This document shows, piece by piece, positions 1 through 9,068 of a DNA stretch of 64,000 nt (position 1 is its first letter; the number at the start of each line of letters is the position of its first letter). The notes under the pieces were generated by a model. It did no database searches, had not been told where the DNA came from, and saw only the letters and a program-made list of their open reading frames with translations. This DNA comes from an uncultured Bacteroides sp. Its GTDB lineage: Bacteria; Bacteroidota; Bacteroidia; Bacteroidales; Bacteroidaceae. The stretch covers positions 100,273-164,272 of the forward strand of contig NZ_CALDPF010000043.1 in assembly GCF_937912035.1 (NCBI RefSeq), in the 5' to 3' direction. Both the position numbers and the translations under genes were made by a program.

Positions 1-871
1 CAACATCCTGTTTGCCAGCGACCACGGTATAGTGGAAGAAGGAGTAAGCGTCTCTCCCAAAGAAATAACCTGGCAGCAACTATATAATTTTCTGGATGGT
101 GGTGCAGGAATAAACTTTCTGTGCCGACAACATGGATTTGAACTGATGCTGGTAGATGCCGGAGTAGATTATGACTTGCCTTACGAACGTGGAATAATCA
201 ACATGAAGGTAAGAAAGAGTACCCGCAATTATCTTCATGAGGCAGCAATGACCAAAGAAGAAATGGAACTGTGCATAGAGAGAGGAGCTGAATGTGTGGA
301 AATGGCCTATAACAAAGGATGTAACATAGTAAGCTTCGGCGAAATGGGTATAGCAAACACATCAGCCTCATCGCTTTGGATGTCATCTTTCGCAAATATA
401 CCATTAAAGCAATGTATCGGCGCCGGGGCAGGACTGCAGGCTAAAGGTATAGAGCACAAATATCAGGTCTTGAAACAGGCACAGGACAATTTCAAGGGAG
501 AGCACACTGCCGAAGAAATAATTTGCCGGTTTGGAGGATACGAAATGGTAATGGCTGTAGGAGGAATGCTTAAAGCCGCTGAACTTAGGATGATTATTCT
601 TGTTGACGGATTCATTATGAGCAACTGCATACTGGCAGCATCAAAACTTTATCCTGATGTTTTGCAATACGCCATTTTCGGACATCAGGGAGATGAAGCC
701 GGCCATCGTATTCTGCTGGAGCATCTCAAGGCATCACCGCTGCTTCATCTCAATCTTCGTCTGGGCGAAGGAAGCGGAGCCGTATGTGCCTACCCTATAG
801 TAGATTCTGCTGTCAGAATGCTGAATGAGATGGACTCATTCAAAAAAGCGTCTATAACAAAATACTTTTAA
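1..871 (+). CDS. cobT: Nicotinate-nucleotide--dimethylbenzimidazole phosphoribosyltransferase, 5' end missing
   Basis: CobT transfers the phosphoribosyl group of nicotinate mononucleotide to a lower-ligand base such as dimethylbenzimidazole, giving alpha-ribazole phosphate for the nucleotide loop of cobalamin. The frame is open from base 2. The first visible residues ([13 protein letters not shown]) match the conserved AGDHGV-type motif, and RLGEGSGAV near the C-terminus carries the family's catalytic glutamate region. A GTG at 32 is an internal valine codon, not the start; by comparison with the family roughly 60-80 N-terminal residues lie off the window. cobS follows after 29 bases, so they are probably co-transcribed. 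Identification is by family motifs and context. Confidence 0.95.
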   Translation, partial: NILFASDHGIVEEGVSVSPKEITWQQLYNFLDGGAGINFLCRQHGFELMLVDAGVDYDLPYERGIINMKVRKSTRNYLHEAAMTKEEMELCIERGAECVEMAYNKGCNIVSFGEMGIANTSASSLWMSSFANIPLKQCIGAGAGLQAKGIEHKYQVLKQAQDNFKGEHTAEEIICRFGGYEMVMAVGGMLKAAELRMIILVDGFIMSNCILAASKLYPDVLQYAIFGHQGDEAGHRILLEHLKASPLLHLNLRLGEGSGAVCAYPIVDSAVRMLNEMDSFKKASITKYF

Positions 872-900
872 ACTCTAAAGACTAAAAAAAGACTATCGGA

Positions 901-1650
901 ATGAATCAGATTCTTGCTGCTTTTATATTCTTCACCCGTCTGCCGTTCTGGAAAATCAAAAGCGTACCGGACGAATGCTTCAAACATGTAGTCAGCTATT
1001 GGAGTTTCAGCGGATGGCTCACGGGCGGTATCACGGCGATATGTTTCTGGGGTGTCAGCCAGATACTTCCGATCTCAATAGCGGTAATAACGGCGCTTAC
1101 AGTCCGTCTTCTCATAACCGGAGCATTGCATGAAGACGGACTTGCCGACTTCTTTGACGGCTTTGGAGGCGGAAGAGACAGAGAGAGTACTCTCAGGATT
1201 ATGAAAGACTCCCATATCGGTACATACGGTGTCCTGGGATTAATCATATACTATCTTCTGGGATACCAGCTCCTGAGTTCCATAAATCCGTCATACACTC
1301 CGTTTATACTGCTATGCAGCGATTCTTTCTGTAAATTCGTATGCAGTCACATATTATGGCTGCTGCCTTACGCCCGTAAAGAAGAAGAAAGCAAAGCCAA
1401 GGTTATATACTCAAGACAAAACTATAAGGAAGAAACAGCATCAGCCATCGGAGGACTGCTTCCCCTTGTTTTCATGCCCCACAGTTTCTTTATTACACTG
1501 CCGGTTCCGATACTAGTATTTATCTATATACAACACCTGTTAAGGAAACGATTGGGTGGATATACAGGCGACTGTTGCGGAGCGTCATTTCTGATATGTG
1601 AACTGTCAATGTGGTTCTCCATTGCAATAGTTTCAGGATTGATCCGATAA
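901..1650 (+). CDS. cobS: Adenosylcobinamide-GDP ribazoletransferase (cobalamin synthase)
   Basis: CobS joins adenosylcobinamide-GDP to alpha-ribazole (or its phosphate), the step that closes the nucleotide loop, and acts in the inner membrane. The 249-residue protein is hydrophobic with several likely membrane segments. It carries the acidic signature HEDGLADFFDGFGGG at about residues 77-91, typical of the family and probably Mg-binding. The ATG at 901 gives the usual family length. It sits between cobT and cobC, whose products supply its second substrate, and 13 bases separate it from cobC. Confidence 0.95.
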   Translation: MNQILAAFIFFTRLPFWKIKSVPDECFKHVVSYWSFSGWLTGGITAICFWGVSQILPISIAVITALTVRLLITGALHEDGLADFFDGFGGGRDRESTLRIMKDSHIGTYGVLGLIIYYLLGYQLLSSINPSYTPFILLCSDSFCKFVCSHILWLLPYARKEEESKAKVIYSRQNYKEETASAIGGLLPLVFMPHSFFITLPVPILVFIYIQHLLRKRLGGYTGDCCGASFLICELSMWFSIAIVSGLIR

Positions 1651-1663
1651 AAACCGAAATACG

Positions 1664-2209
1664 ATGAGTACAGGAAAAAAGAAGAAAATAGTATGGGTGA
1701 GACATACCGCCCCGGAAGTAACTCCGGGAACATGTTACGGTCAGACCGATGTACCGTTAAAAGCTTCATTTGAAGAAGAGGCATCAAAGTGCGCCGCACA
1801 GCTGAAGAAATACTCTTTCCAGAAAGCATATACAAGTCCACTCTCACGCTGCACACGGCTTGCCGGTTTCTGCGGCTTCAAGGAAGCTGTCCATGACCCA
1901 CGGCTTATGGAAATGAATTTCGGCGACTGGGAGATGAAGCGTTATGACGAAATAGATGATCCATATCTGTCCCAGTGGTTCGACGACTACATCCATCTAC
2001 CAGCCCCTAACGGCGAGTCTCTGGAAATGCAATATTCCAGAATATCAGCCTTTATTGACGACATTCTTAAAAAGGATGAAAACGAAACCGTAGTTTTCTC
2101 CCACGGCGGAAGTATAGTATGCGCTATGATTTATGCCGGTATGGCAACATTCGAGAACGGATTCAGCAAACAGCCCTCTTATGGTGAAATCGTAGAAACG
2201 AAGTTCTGA
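1664..2209 (+). CDS. cobC: Alpha-ribazole-5'-phosphate phosphatase, histidine phosphatase family
   Basis: A small phosphoglycerate-mutase-like phosphatase of 181 residues. The phospho-accepting histidine is in VRHTAP near residue 14 (the usual RHG reads RHT here), and the second catalytic histidine is in FSHGGSI near residue 144. In a cob cluster such proteins remove the 5' phosphate from alpha-ribazole phosphate or from adenosylcobalamin phosphate. The assignment as CobC rather than another histidine phosphatase rests on position directly after cobT and cobS. Its stop lies 11 bases from the stop of convergent cbiB, leaving no room for a terminator hairpin between the strands. Confidence 0.88.
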   Translation: MSTGKKKKIVWVRHTAPEVTPGTCYGQTDVPLKASFEEEASKCAAQLKKYSFQKAYTSPLSRCTRLAGFCGFKEAVHDPRLMEMNFGDWEMKRYDEIDDPYLSQWFDDYIHLPAPNGESLEMQYSRISAFIDDILKKDENETVVFSHGGSIVCAMIYAGMATFENGFSKQPSYGEIVETKF

Positions 2210-2220
2210 TACCAAGACTA

Positions 2221-3174
2221 CTATACAGGAAGAGCCCCTGACGAGATATAAATCACGGCGGCAACAATGATAATCATAAAAACTTCCGAAATCCTGTTTA
2301 TACGGATAGCCACATCAGCATCCTTGCGTACAAACAGACGGTTGTTACTGCCGATAAATGGTTTATACACCAGCTCCCCGAAATAATTGTGAGGTCCCCC
2401 GAAACGGCAATTCAAGATACCGGCAAGCGCAGCTTCCGGATAACCGGAATTAGGACTAGCGTGTTCATGTCCGTAACGAAGCACAAACCTCAACAGCGAC
2501 GGATGTCCGGAAGCCATTACCATCAGAAAAGCGGTGATACGTGCCGGTATAAAATTGGCGATATCATCAATCTTTGCCGCACAATACCCAAACAGACGAT
2601 AACGTTCATTCTTGTACCCTATCATCGAATCAAGGGTATTTATCATCTTGTACGTCAGCATGCCCGGTACCCCCAGCAGCATGAACCAGAATAACGGAGC
2701 AATCACCCCATCACTCAGATTTTCAGCCAAGGTTTCCAATGCAGCGGCACGTACTTCCTGACCGTCAAGCTCGTTTGTATCCCTGCCTACAATACGTGCA
2801 ACCTGCTTCCTGCCTTTTTCAAGCGACACTTCCATAGCATCGAACACCATCCTGACCTCGTCTATCAATGTCTTTCCTGCCAGACAATAGAACACCGCGA
2901 CTGACGAAATAGCCACACCAGCCCAGTTGCTATATGAAAAAACATATTTCAGGAGAAAGTAGGACACCACAAAAACAACAGCAATAAGCAGCAATGCCGT
3001 AAACGCTCCCTTGATGCGGCGGAAACGTCCACTATTCAGTCTATGTTCGAAAAAGCGAATCATATTTCCGAAACCTACCACAGGATGAGGTAGCCAAAGA
3101 GGGTCGCCCAACAACTTGTCCAACACTACTCCCGCCAGCAATGGCAACAAAACATTCAACGTATGCAAATCCAT
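2221..3174 (-). CDS. cbiB: Adenosylcobinamide-phosphate synthase (CobD/CbiB family)
   Basis: CbiB attaches (R)-1-amino-2-propanol phosphate to adenosylcobyric acid and is an inner-membrane enzyme. The 317-residue sequence has several hydrophobic segments and the family motif ENLSDGVIAPLFW near residues 150-165, followed by YKMINTLDSMIGYKN. The length is normal. Its start overlaps the end of the upstream aminotransferase-like gene by 19 bases, indicating tight translational coupling with the enzyme that makes its amine substrate. It is the last gene of the minus-strand cob operon. Confidence 0.94.
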   Translation of the reverse strand: MDLHTLNVLLPLLAGVVLDKLLGDPLWLPHPVVGFGNMIRFFEHRLNSGRFRRIKGAFTALLLIAVVFVVSYFLLKYVFSYSNWAGVAISSVAVFYCLAGKTLIDEVRMVFDAMEVSLEKGRKQVARIVGRDTNELDGQEVRAAALETLAENLSDGVIAPLFWFMLLGVPGMLTYKMINTLDSMIGYKNERYRLFGYCAAKIDDIANFIPARITAFLMVMASGHPSLLRFVLRYGHEHASPNSGYPEAALAGILNCRFGGPHNYFGELVYKPFIGSNNRLFVRKDADVAIRINRISEVFMIIIVAAVIYISSGALPV

Positions 3175-4175
3175 TCTTTAATACAATTAATCAGTTCATC
3201 ATTTTCTTCAGGCATCTGTACGGCAATCCTGAAGAAACGTTCGTCAAGTCCATCAAAATTCGAAGCGTCACGAATCAAGATTCCTTTTTCCACTGCCAGG
3301 AAAGTTTTCAGTTCCGAAGCCTTACCTTTTTTCAGGCGCACAAGCATATAGTGAGTATCCGATTTCATGACATCCATCTCCCCAGTCATCTCCAGAGCAG
3401 AAGCCACACGGTCTTTTTCACGGAGCAACGCAGATAAATCGATTTCAAACTCATCATGATGAGTCAGCAGATAATGGCCTGCCGATATAGCCAAAGCATT
3501 GACAGACCACGGCATCTTGCACTTCTTCAAGCGGTTTATCAGTTCCGGATTTCCGGTAACCCCACCCAACCTTAGCCCCGGAATGGCAAAATGCTTTGTC
3601 ATGGAATGAAGCAACAGCACATTCGGCAACATAACAGTTTCCTTGGCCGACAATAACGGGACTGCAGTAAACGCCTCGTACGACTGGTCTATTACAAACA
3701 GGCATCCCGGATTATTGACTATCATCTTACGGAGCTCATCCACATCCGCGGCTTTCCCCGTAGGATTGTTAGGATTACATATCCAGCAGATGTCGCAACC
3801 GGAAATATCCATCCGCTCAAAAGAATAAGCCTTTATGATTTCATGCGAATGCAACCTGCACGCATCGGCATATTCGCTGAATGTAGGCATCAGGATTACC
3901 GAACGGCTTTTCCTAAAAGCCTGTGCTATAAGATAAATAGCCTCGGTAGCTCCGTTTGTGACACAAATCGAAGCATCCACAATATCCAGTTGCTCCGCCC
4001 ACAATCTTTCCAGAGAATATGGCTCCGGTTCAGGATAAGAACGTATGCATGATATCACACTGCACAAATAAGCATTAAGCCCGTCATGAGAAACATTTCC
4101 ATAAACATTCGAGCTGAAATTCATACGGATTCCATTCCTGTACTGAAAAATATCATCACCGTGTCCTTTAATCAT
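3156..4175 (-). CDS. cobD: Threonine-phosphate decarboxylase-like PLP enzyme (CobD of Salmonella type)
   Basis: A fold-type I PLP aminotransferase-like protein of 339 residues. It carries NPNNPTG, which contacts the cofactor ring, and the Schiff-base lysine region HSMTKHFAIPGLRLG. In cobalamin clusters this family decarboxylates L-threonine-O-3-phosphate to (R)-1-amino-2-propanol phosphate. It overlaps cobQ by 8 bases upstream and cbiB by 19 bases downstream. The relatives include histidinol-phosphate aminotransferases, and context decides in favour of the decarboxylase role. The gene name clashes with the other cobD (cbiB) in the literature. Confidence 0.88.
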   Translation of the reverse strand: MIKGHGDDIFQYRNGIRMNFSSNVYGNVSHDGLNAYLCSVISCIRSYPEPEPYSLERLWAEQLDIVDASICVTNGATEAIYLIAQAFRKSRSVILMPTFSEYADACRLHSHEIIKAYSFERMDISGCDICWICNPNNPTGKAADVDELRKMIVNNPGCLFVIDQSYEAFTAVPLLSAKETVMLPNVLLLHSMTKHFAIPGLRLGGVTGNPELINRLKKCKMPWSVNALAISAGHYLLTHHDEFEIDLSALLREKDRVASALEMTGEMDVMKSDTHYMLVRLKKGKASELKTFLAVEKGILIRDASNFDGLDERFFRIAVQMPEENDELINCIKEWICIR

Positions 4176-5667
4176 TATCTGAAAGTATTTTATACAACAA
4201 TGGCATATTTATGTGCGAACGAACATGAGCAGCCAGTCTGTCATACTGTTCTTCCTTAAATGAGAGATAATCGGATATATTTCCTTTTTCAATGTCTGTA
4301 TAAGGCGCCAACAGATAATTGACAACAGCTTCATTATCCAATATTCCATGCATATACGTACCAAAACATTTCTCTCCCACTCTCCATCCTTCGGCTGTTC
4401 CATCCTGCAGATAATTCAAAGGAACTGCATCGCTGTCAGCCGATATACTGCTTTGTCCCATATGAATCTCATATCCTTTGCAGGTATCTCCGTCCTTATC
4501 CAGAAATCTGAATTCAGTCTGGCGTGTAACCTTTTCCGACTGCATGACAGTAGAAACAGGCAACAGTCCAAGTCCCGGCAAACGGCTTATTCCTCCTTCC
4601 ACGCCGTCCGGATCTTCTACAGACAGTCCCATCATCTGATAACCTCCACAGATACCGAAAACGGTTGCTCCGTTTCGTGCCGCCCTGACTACAGCCTCGG
4701 CCACCCCGTTCCGGCGCAGCTCCAGCAAATCATCCAGAGTACTTTTTGTTCCAGGCAATATCACTATGTCAGCCTTGCTTATCTCCTCGGTATTATTGGT
4801 ATAATACAGATTTACACGCTCGTCCCGCTCCAAACGATTGAAATCAGTAAAGTTTGACAAATGACGCAACAGTACGACCGCTATGTTGACCTTTCCGCTT
4901 ACTGCCGCACGCTGTTTCTGCTGCAATTCCAAAGAGTCCTCCTCTTCTATATAGATATCCTTATAATAAGGAATCACGCCAAGCACCGGCACACCGCAAG
5001 TCTCTTCCATCATTTTCACACCAGATTCAAACAGGCGTAAGTCACCACGGAACTTGTTTACTATTATTCCCTTTATGCGCTTACGGTCTTCCGGCAACTG
5101 CAGTGCAATAGAGCCGTAAGCACTGGCAAACACACCGCCACGGTCGATATCAGCCACTAGAATTACATCCGCATCGGCATACCTTGCCATCGGCATATTG
5201 ACAAGATCCGTATTCCTAAGATTAATTTCGGAGATACTTCCCGCACCTTCCATCACTATAGGATTATAACGCGCCGCCAGTCTGTCGAAAGCGGCACATA
5301 CCTCACGGCGCAACTCGTCCCTTCCCTCCTTGCGGAAATATTCGTACGCACTGCGGTTACCTATAGGCTTCCCGTTCAATACCACTTGCGATGTATGGTC
5401 CGAGCTTGGTTTCAGCAGCAGAGGGTTCATATCCGTATGACACGGCACGCCTGCAGCCTCCGCCTGTACAGCCTGCGCCCTGCCTATCTCCAGCCCTTCG
5501 GGAGTAGCATACGAATTGAGAGCCATATTCTGTGCCTTGAAAGGAGCCGGACAATAACCGTCCTGCAGGAAAATCCTGCACAATGCCGTTGCCAGAACAC
5601 TTTTACCCACATCACTGCCTGTACCCGCCAGCATCAAAGGATGTAATCGTTTGATATGTATAGTCAT
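4168..5667 (-). CDS. cobQ: Cobyric acid synthase, glutamine-hydrolysing
   Basis: CobQ/CbiP amidates four peripheral carboxylates of adenosylcobyrinic acid a,c-diamide using glutamine and ATP. The 499-residue protein has an N-terminal dethiobiotin-synthetase-like ATPase domain with P-loop AGTGSDVGKSVL near residue 15 and GAGSISEINL. Its C-terminal class I glutamine amidotransferase domain has the nucleophilic cysteine in VFGICGGYQMMG and a catalytic histidine in GTYMHGILDN. The length is normal. It lies 19 bases after the adenosyltransferase gene and overlaps the cobD-like gene by 8 bases. Confidence 0.96.
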   Translation of the reverse strand: MTIHIKRLHPLMLAGTGSDVGKSVLATALCRIFLQDGYCPAPFKAQNMALNSYATPEGLEIGRAQAVQAEAAGVPCHTDMNPLLLKPSSDHTSQVVLNGKPIGNRSAYEYFRKEGRDELRREVCAAFDRLAARYNPIVMEGAGSISEINLRNTDLVNMPMARYADADVILVADIDRGGVFASAYGSIALQLPEDRKRIKGIIVNKFRGDLRLFESGVKMMEETCGVPVLGVIPYYKDIYIEEEDSLELQQKQRAAVSGKVNIAVVLLRHLSNFTDFNRLERDERVNLYYTNNTEEISKADIVILPGTKSTLDDLLELRRNGVAEAVVRAARNGATVFGICGGYQMMGLSVEDPDGVEGGISRLPGLGLLPVSTVMQSEKVTRQTEFRFLDKDGDTCKGYEIHMGQSSISADSDAVPLNYLQDGTAEGWRVGEKCFGTYMHGILDNEAVVNYLLAPYTDIEKGNISDYLSFKEEQYDRLAAHVRSHINMPLLYKILSDND

Positions 5668-5686
5668 TGATTTCTAAGTTTGATTA

Positions 5687-6271
5687 TTATTGATCAGAAT
5701 CTTTTTTCTTTCTTTTGTAAGAAAATTTCAACCATTTTTCTTCCTGCCATTGCTGCCTTTGCATCTCGAACCTGGCCATGACAAAAAGCAAGTCCGACAA
5801 CCGGTTTATGAACCGAAGGATCTCGCGCGGCACGGCATCAGAACGGTCAAGGGTCCACAGCCTGCGCTCTGCCCTGCGTGCTACTGCCCTTGCATACTGC
5901 AACTGGGCTGCCAGCGGTGTACCTCCCGGCAGGATGAAATATCCGTTATCCTCAATCTGAGGCATCATTTCGTCCATCCAATCTTCACAAAACTTGTCCA
6001 AATCCTGAGGCAGTTCATTAGGATTCCTGTCCCTGATTGCAGAAGGTGTGGCCACATGACTCATCACTATCATCATGTTGCGCTGTATAAAATAAAGCTT
6101 TTCCTGCCATTCGTCAGTTTCAGAAAGCATACTTCGTATAATGCCGAACAGTGTATTCAGTTCGTCAAGGCAACCGTTAGCCTCTATGCGGATGTCATCT
6201 TTCGGTACACGTTCTCCACCGTGGATACCTGTCATTCCTTCATCACCCGTCCGTGTATATATCTTTCTCAT
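5687..6271 (-). CDS. Cob(I)yrinic acid a,c-diamide adenosyltransferase, PduO type
   Basis: This enzyme transfers adenosine from ATP to the cobalt of a Co(I) corrinoid. The PduO-type signature is clear: MRKIYTRTGDEGMTG at the N-terminus (ATP loop) and a C-terminal ARAVARRAERR motif. The upstream ATG at 6295 would add eight residues inside the end of cbiA. I choose the ATG at 6271, which begins the conserved sequence and leaves a 14-base gap. The protein is then 194 residues, a normal length. Position between cbiA and cobQ fits adenosylation before the later amidations. Confidence 0.92.
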   Translation of the reverse strand: MRKIYTRTGDEGMTGIHGGERVPKDDIRIEANGCLDELNTLFGIIRSMLSETDEWQEKLYFIQRNMMIVMSHVATPSAIRDRNPNELPQDLDKFCEDWMDEMMPQIEDNGYFILPGGTPLAAQLQYARAVARRAERRLWTLDRSDAVPREILRFINRLSDLLFVMARFEMQRQQWQEEKWLKFSYKRKKKDSDQ

Positions 6272-6285
6272 AATCCAATCCTTTT

Positions 6286-7605
6286 TCAATCCCAAAGTTT
6301 AAAGAAATCATTTTCGCCCCAATACCAGTGTGTATATCCGGCTATCACATTCTTATAGCGATACAGAGGTGTATCCACAGCCGAACCTTTCACATTGTAC
6401 TGGCATACATCGGAAGGCAACATGTCCGGTTCTACGATAGATGAATAATGAAACTCATGCCCTTTAAGCCGCATTCCGCGATAATCAGCCGTACGGTATC
6501 CCAAATGCAGACGCATTTTTTCCAGAGTACATTCAAAAGGCAACACTCCCGACATAGGATACGAAACTCCTTCCTGTGCTACAAGTTTCCTGCAAAGATA
6601 CATCATACCTCCACACTCGGCAAAAATACGTCCTCCATTCCCGGCAAAAGACCTCAACTGCTCTCCCAGCCGTATATTATCACTAAGTTCTCCGACAAAA
6701 AATTCCGGATATCCGCCCGGCAAATATACATAATCAGCCTGAGGCAATTCATCACCTGCCAGAGGACTGAAAGTCACTATATCTGCTTTCTTTGAAAGAA
6801 CATCAATATTTTCCTTATAGATAAAATTGAAAGCGGCATCCTTTGCCAAGGCTATTTTCGGACGGTCATAACCGCCGTTTGTTTCAATCAAAACATCTGA
6901 GATTACACCTTTTGTATCCAATGAGCGGGAAGAAATCTCCAGCAGACGTTCCACATCCACATACTGTTCTATCATATCCGCCACCTTGTCGGACAATGCA
7001 TCTATTTCATTCTCCTTTCCTATAGTCAGTCCAAGATGTCTTGAGGGAATCTCTATATCAGAGACTTTGGGTAAATACCCAAGATCGACCATGCCCACAT
7101 CGTCACAGGCAGCCTTAAGATACGAATAATGTGAGGCCGAACCCACTTGATTGAATACTACTCCTGCCACTTCCACACCAGGCATAAAATTCTTCAATCC
7201 ATACAATATAGCGGCAACCGTATATGCTGAAGATCGGGCATTAAGAACCACCACAACAGGCAGTTTCAGCAATGCAGCAATCTCCGCACTACTTCCTTTC
7301 ATTCTGTCATAACCGTCGAACAGGCCCATCACACCTTCAACCACACACACCGACGCGTCTTCAGCGTAATGAAAATAAACCTCACCCACGTGACGTTCAG
7401 AAGCCATCCAAGTATCTAAATTTACAGATTCCCTTCCAGCGGCTATTGTATGAAATTTTCCGTCAATGTAATCTGGACCGCATTTAAACGGTTGTACACG
7501 CATTCCCTTTCTTTTGAGAACGCGCAATAATCCCATCGTAAACGTAGTTTTTCCGCTTCCTGAAGCAGCAGCACCAATCAAAAACTGAGGTTTCACCGAC
7601 AACAT
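6286..7605 (-). CDS. cbiA: Cobyrinic acid a,c-diamide synthase
   Basis: CbiA amidates the a and c acetate side chains of cobyrinic acid with glutamine and ATP. The protein has an ATPase domain (LIGAAASGSGKTTFTMG P-loop, then CVVEGVMGLFDGYD) and a C-terminal glutamine amidotransferase domain with the nucleophile in FAECGGMMYL. The frame extends upstream to an ATG at 7689, but those 28 residues are hydrophobic and non-conserved. The ATG at 7605 is preceded by AGGAG at good spacing and gives 439 residues, the usual size. It is the first gene of the minus-strand cob operon. No B12-box sequence is seen in the preceding 250 bases. Confidence 0.93.
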   Translation of the reverse strand: MLSVKPQFLIGAAASGSGKTTFTMGLLRVLKRKGMRVQPFKCGPDYIDGKFHTIAAGRESVNLDTWMASERHVGEVYFHYAEDASVCVVEGVMGLFDGYDRMKGSSAEIAALLKLPVVVVLNARSSAYTVAAILYGLKNFMPGVEVAGVVFNQVGSASHYSYLKAACDDVGMVDLGYLPKVSDIEIPSRHLGLTIGKENEIDALSDKVADMIEQYVDVERLLEISSRSLDTKGVISDVLIETNGGYDRPKIALAKDAAFNFIYKENIDVLSKKADIVTFSPLAGDELPQADYVYLPGGYPEFFVGELSDNIRLGEQLRSFAGNGGRIFAECGGMMYLCRKLVAQEGVSYPMSGVLPFECTLEKMRLHLGYRTADYRGMRLKGHEFHYSSIVEPDMLPSDVCQYNVKGSAVDTPLYRYKNVIAGYTHWYWGENDFFKLWD

Positions 7606-7857
7606 ATAGTCTCCTATCCTTTTTTTAACGGATACAAAAATACGAATAAAAAGTGACAAGCAGAAAATGTAATTGACTTCTATAAGCAAAATATATTATT
7701 ATTCATCCAAATCGTATAATAGTATAATCATTAATTACTAATGATAAACTGTTACAAGTAATGTCCACATATTTTTTTAGAAATAAACAATACTATTTGC
7801 TTTTTTGCCTAAAACAATGTATTTTAGCCTCAGTTCTAAAATTAAATACAAAATGAA
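7606..7857. other. AT-rich divergent intergenic region, cbiA / beta-propeller gene
   Basis: About 250 bases between the proposed cbiA start and the next plus-strand gene. The plus-strand half holds the promoter listed separately. I searched the cbiA side for the GCCACTG-like B12 box and a long structured leader and saw neither. The minus-strand operon therefore appears to start without a cobalamin riboswitch in this window, though a weak or divergent one cannot be excluded by eye. Confidence 0.5.
7796..7827 (+). promoter_or_regulatory. Bacteroidetes-type promoter of the beta-propeller lipoprotein gene
   Basis: TTTG at 7796-7799, a 20-base gap, then TATTTTAG at 7820-7827. This matches the TTTG / TAnnTTTG consensus with one mismatch and normal spacing. 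The predicted start is about 25 bases before the ATG at 7858. Confidence 0.6.
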
Positions 7858-8979
7858 ATGAATATAACAACCTTTTGCATATTGCTACTATTATTTTGTT
7901 CATGTTCAGAGAAGGAAAGAAAAAGTGATTATCCTTTACTGAAAGTATCATTGGAAAAACAGGAGGTTTCAATAAAGGACTTGTTCAAACAACTTGAAAT
8001 TATTCCTCTGGAAACGAACGATTCTTGTCTACTTATCTTTCCTGATAAGGTATTGTGTACGAACGAACATTACGAAGTATTTGATCATAAACGTAATGCC
8101 TTGTTTCTATTCGATAAAGACGGGAAGTTTATAAGGCAAGTAGGTAAAAGAGGAGAAGGAGTAGGTGAATACAGGGAAGTATATGATGTTATAAATGATT
8201 CACGGAACGGAAATATCTGTCTTCTATCACCTTTTCAGGAAATATTTGTATACAACTCTGAAGGAGATTTCATCAAACGTTTGCAGCTTCCTGAGAAATC
8301 AAACTATCAGGCTATAATGGATTATGAAAATTACTTCGTAACATGGACACTTCCTATAAGCGATGAAGAAAGTGGAATAAGCTTAATATCAAAAGACTCG
8401 TTACAATGTGTTCGAGAATATTGGAAAGGAAATCCTAATACAATGTTTCTATACCCACGAGCTTTCCATAAATATAGAGAAGAATTGTTTTTTTCACGTC
8501 CTTTCCAACATCAGGTTTACAAGTTCAGTCTAAACAATATACAAGTAGCTTACCAATGGGATTTCGGTAGTGAAAACTATTTGATAGAAGATTTTGGATT
8601 TTCATTAAAAGAAAAAGGGAACATACAGGAAAGGAACGAACTTATGGATTTACTGGAAAGAAAAACCATTCCTTATTGTTTTGTGGGAAATAGGCAAACT
8701 GACAAATATTACTATACTATGATTGTCTATGGATTTACCCCAACAGGCAGAAAACACTTATTTTATAGGAAATCTGATGGTAAAAGTTTCTTCTTCCGTG
8801 AAACAAAAGAAGGTATTATTCTAAATCCAATGTATTTTTGCGATGATTTTTTATTATCAATAGCATCGTATGAGGACTTGAATGCTTATAGGAATATATT
8901 GAATAAAAATGAACTTGACAAAATTAAGAATTGTACTGAAGAAGATAATCCATTCCTCATTAAATGTTATTTCAAATGA
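7858..8979 (+). CDS. 6-bladed beta-propeller lipoprotein
   Basis: A 373-residue protein with a lipoprotein signal (lipobox LLFCSC, cysteine at about residue 16), so probably exported and lipid-anchored. Its start (LKVSLEKQEVSIKDLFKQLEIIPLET) and the repeated strands such as ALFLFDKDGKFIRQVG and IFVYNSEGDFIKRL are typical of the Bacteroides 6-bladed beta-propeller family, often found near polysaccharide or peptide uptake genes. No ligand or enzymatic role can be read from the sequence. The gene is visibly richer in A and T than the cob genes. It is followed closely by an IS110-family element, and with the downstream lyase gene it may form an acquired segment. Confidence 0.8.
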   Translation: MNITTFCILLLLFCSCSEKERKSDYPLLKVSLEKQEVSIKDLFKQLEIIPLETNDSCLLIFPDKVLCTNEHYEVFDHKRNALFLFDKDGKFIRQVGKRGEGVGEYREVYDVINDSRNGNICLLSPFQEIFVYNSEGDFIKRLQLPEKSNYQAIMDYENYFVTWTLPISDEESGISLISKDSLQCVREYWKGNPNTMFLYPRAFHKYREELFFSRPFQHQVYKFSLNNIQVAYQWDFGSENYLIEDFGFSLKEKGNIQERNELMDLLERKTIPYCFVGNRQTDKYYYTMIVYGFTPTGRKHLFYRKSDGKSFFFRETKEGIILNPMYFCDDFLLSIASYEDLNAYRNILNKNELDKIKNCTEEDNPFLIKCYFK

Positions 8980-9036
8980 AATTCCCATGAGATAAAAAAA
9001 TCACGCCAAAGAGAATGTAAATAGTCAAGCTGAAGT

Positions 9037-9044
9037 TACCTTTG
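9037..9044 (+). promoter_or_regulatory. -7 box before the IS110 transposase
   Basis: TACCTTTG at 9037-9044 is an exact TAnnTTTG match 24 bases before the ATG at 9069. No convincing TTTG -33 box is seen at the usual distance. Confidence 0.45.
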
Positions 9045-9068
9045 TATAGTGTAACAAATGTATCAGTT

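Noticed and set aside
9042..9068. TTG start of the transposase
   Set aside because: It overlaps the -7 promoter box; the ATG at 9069 begins the conserved protein.
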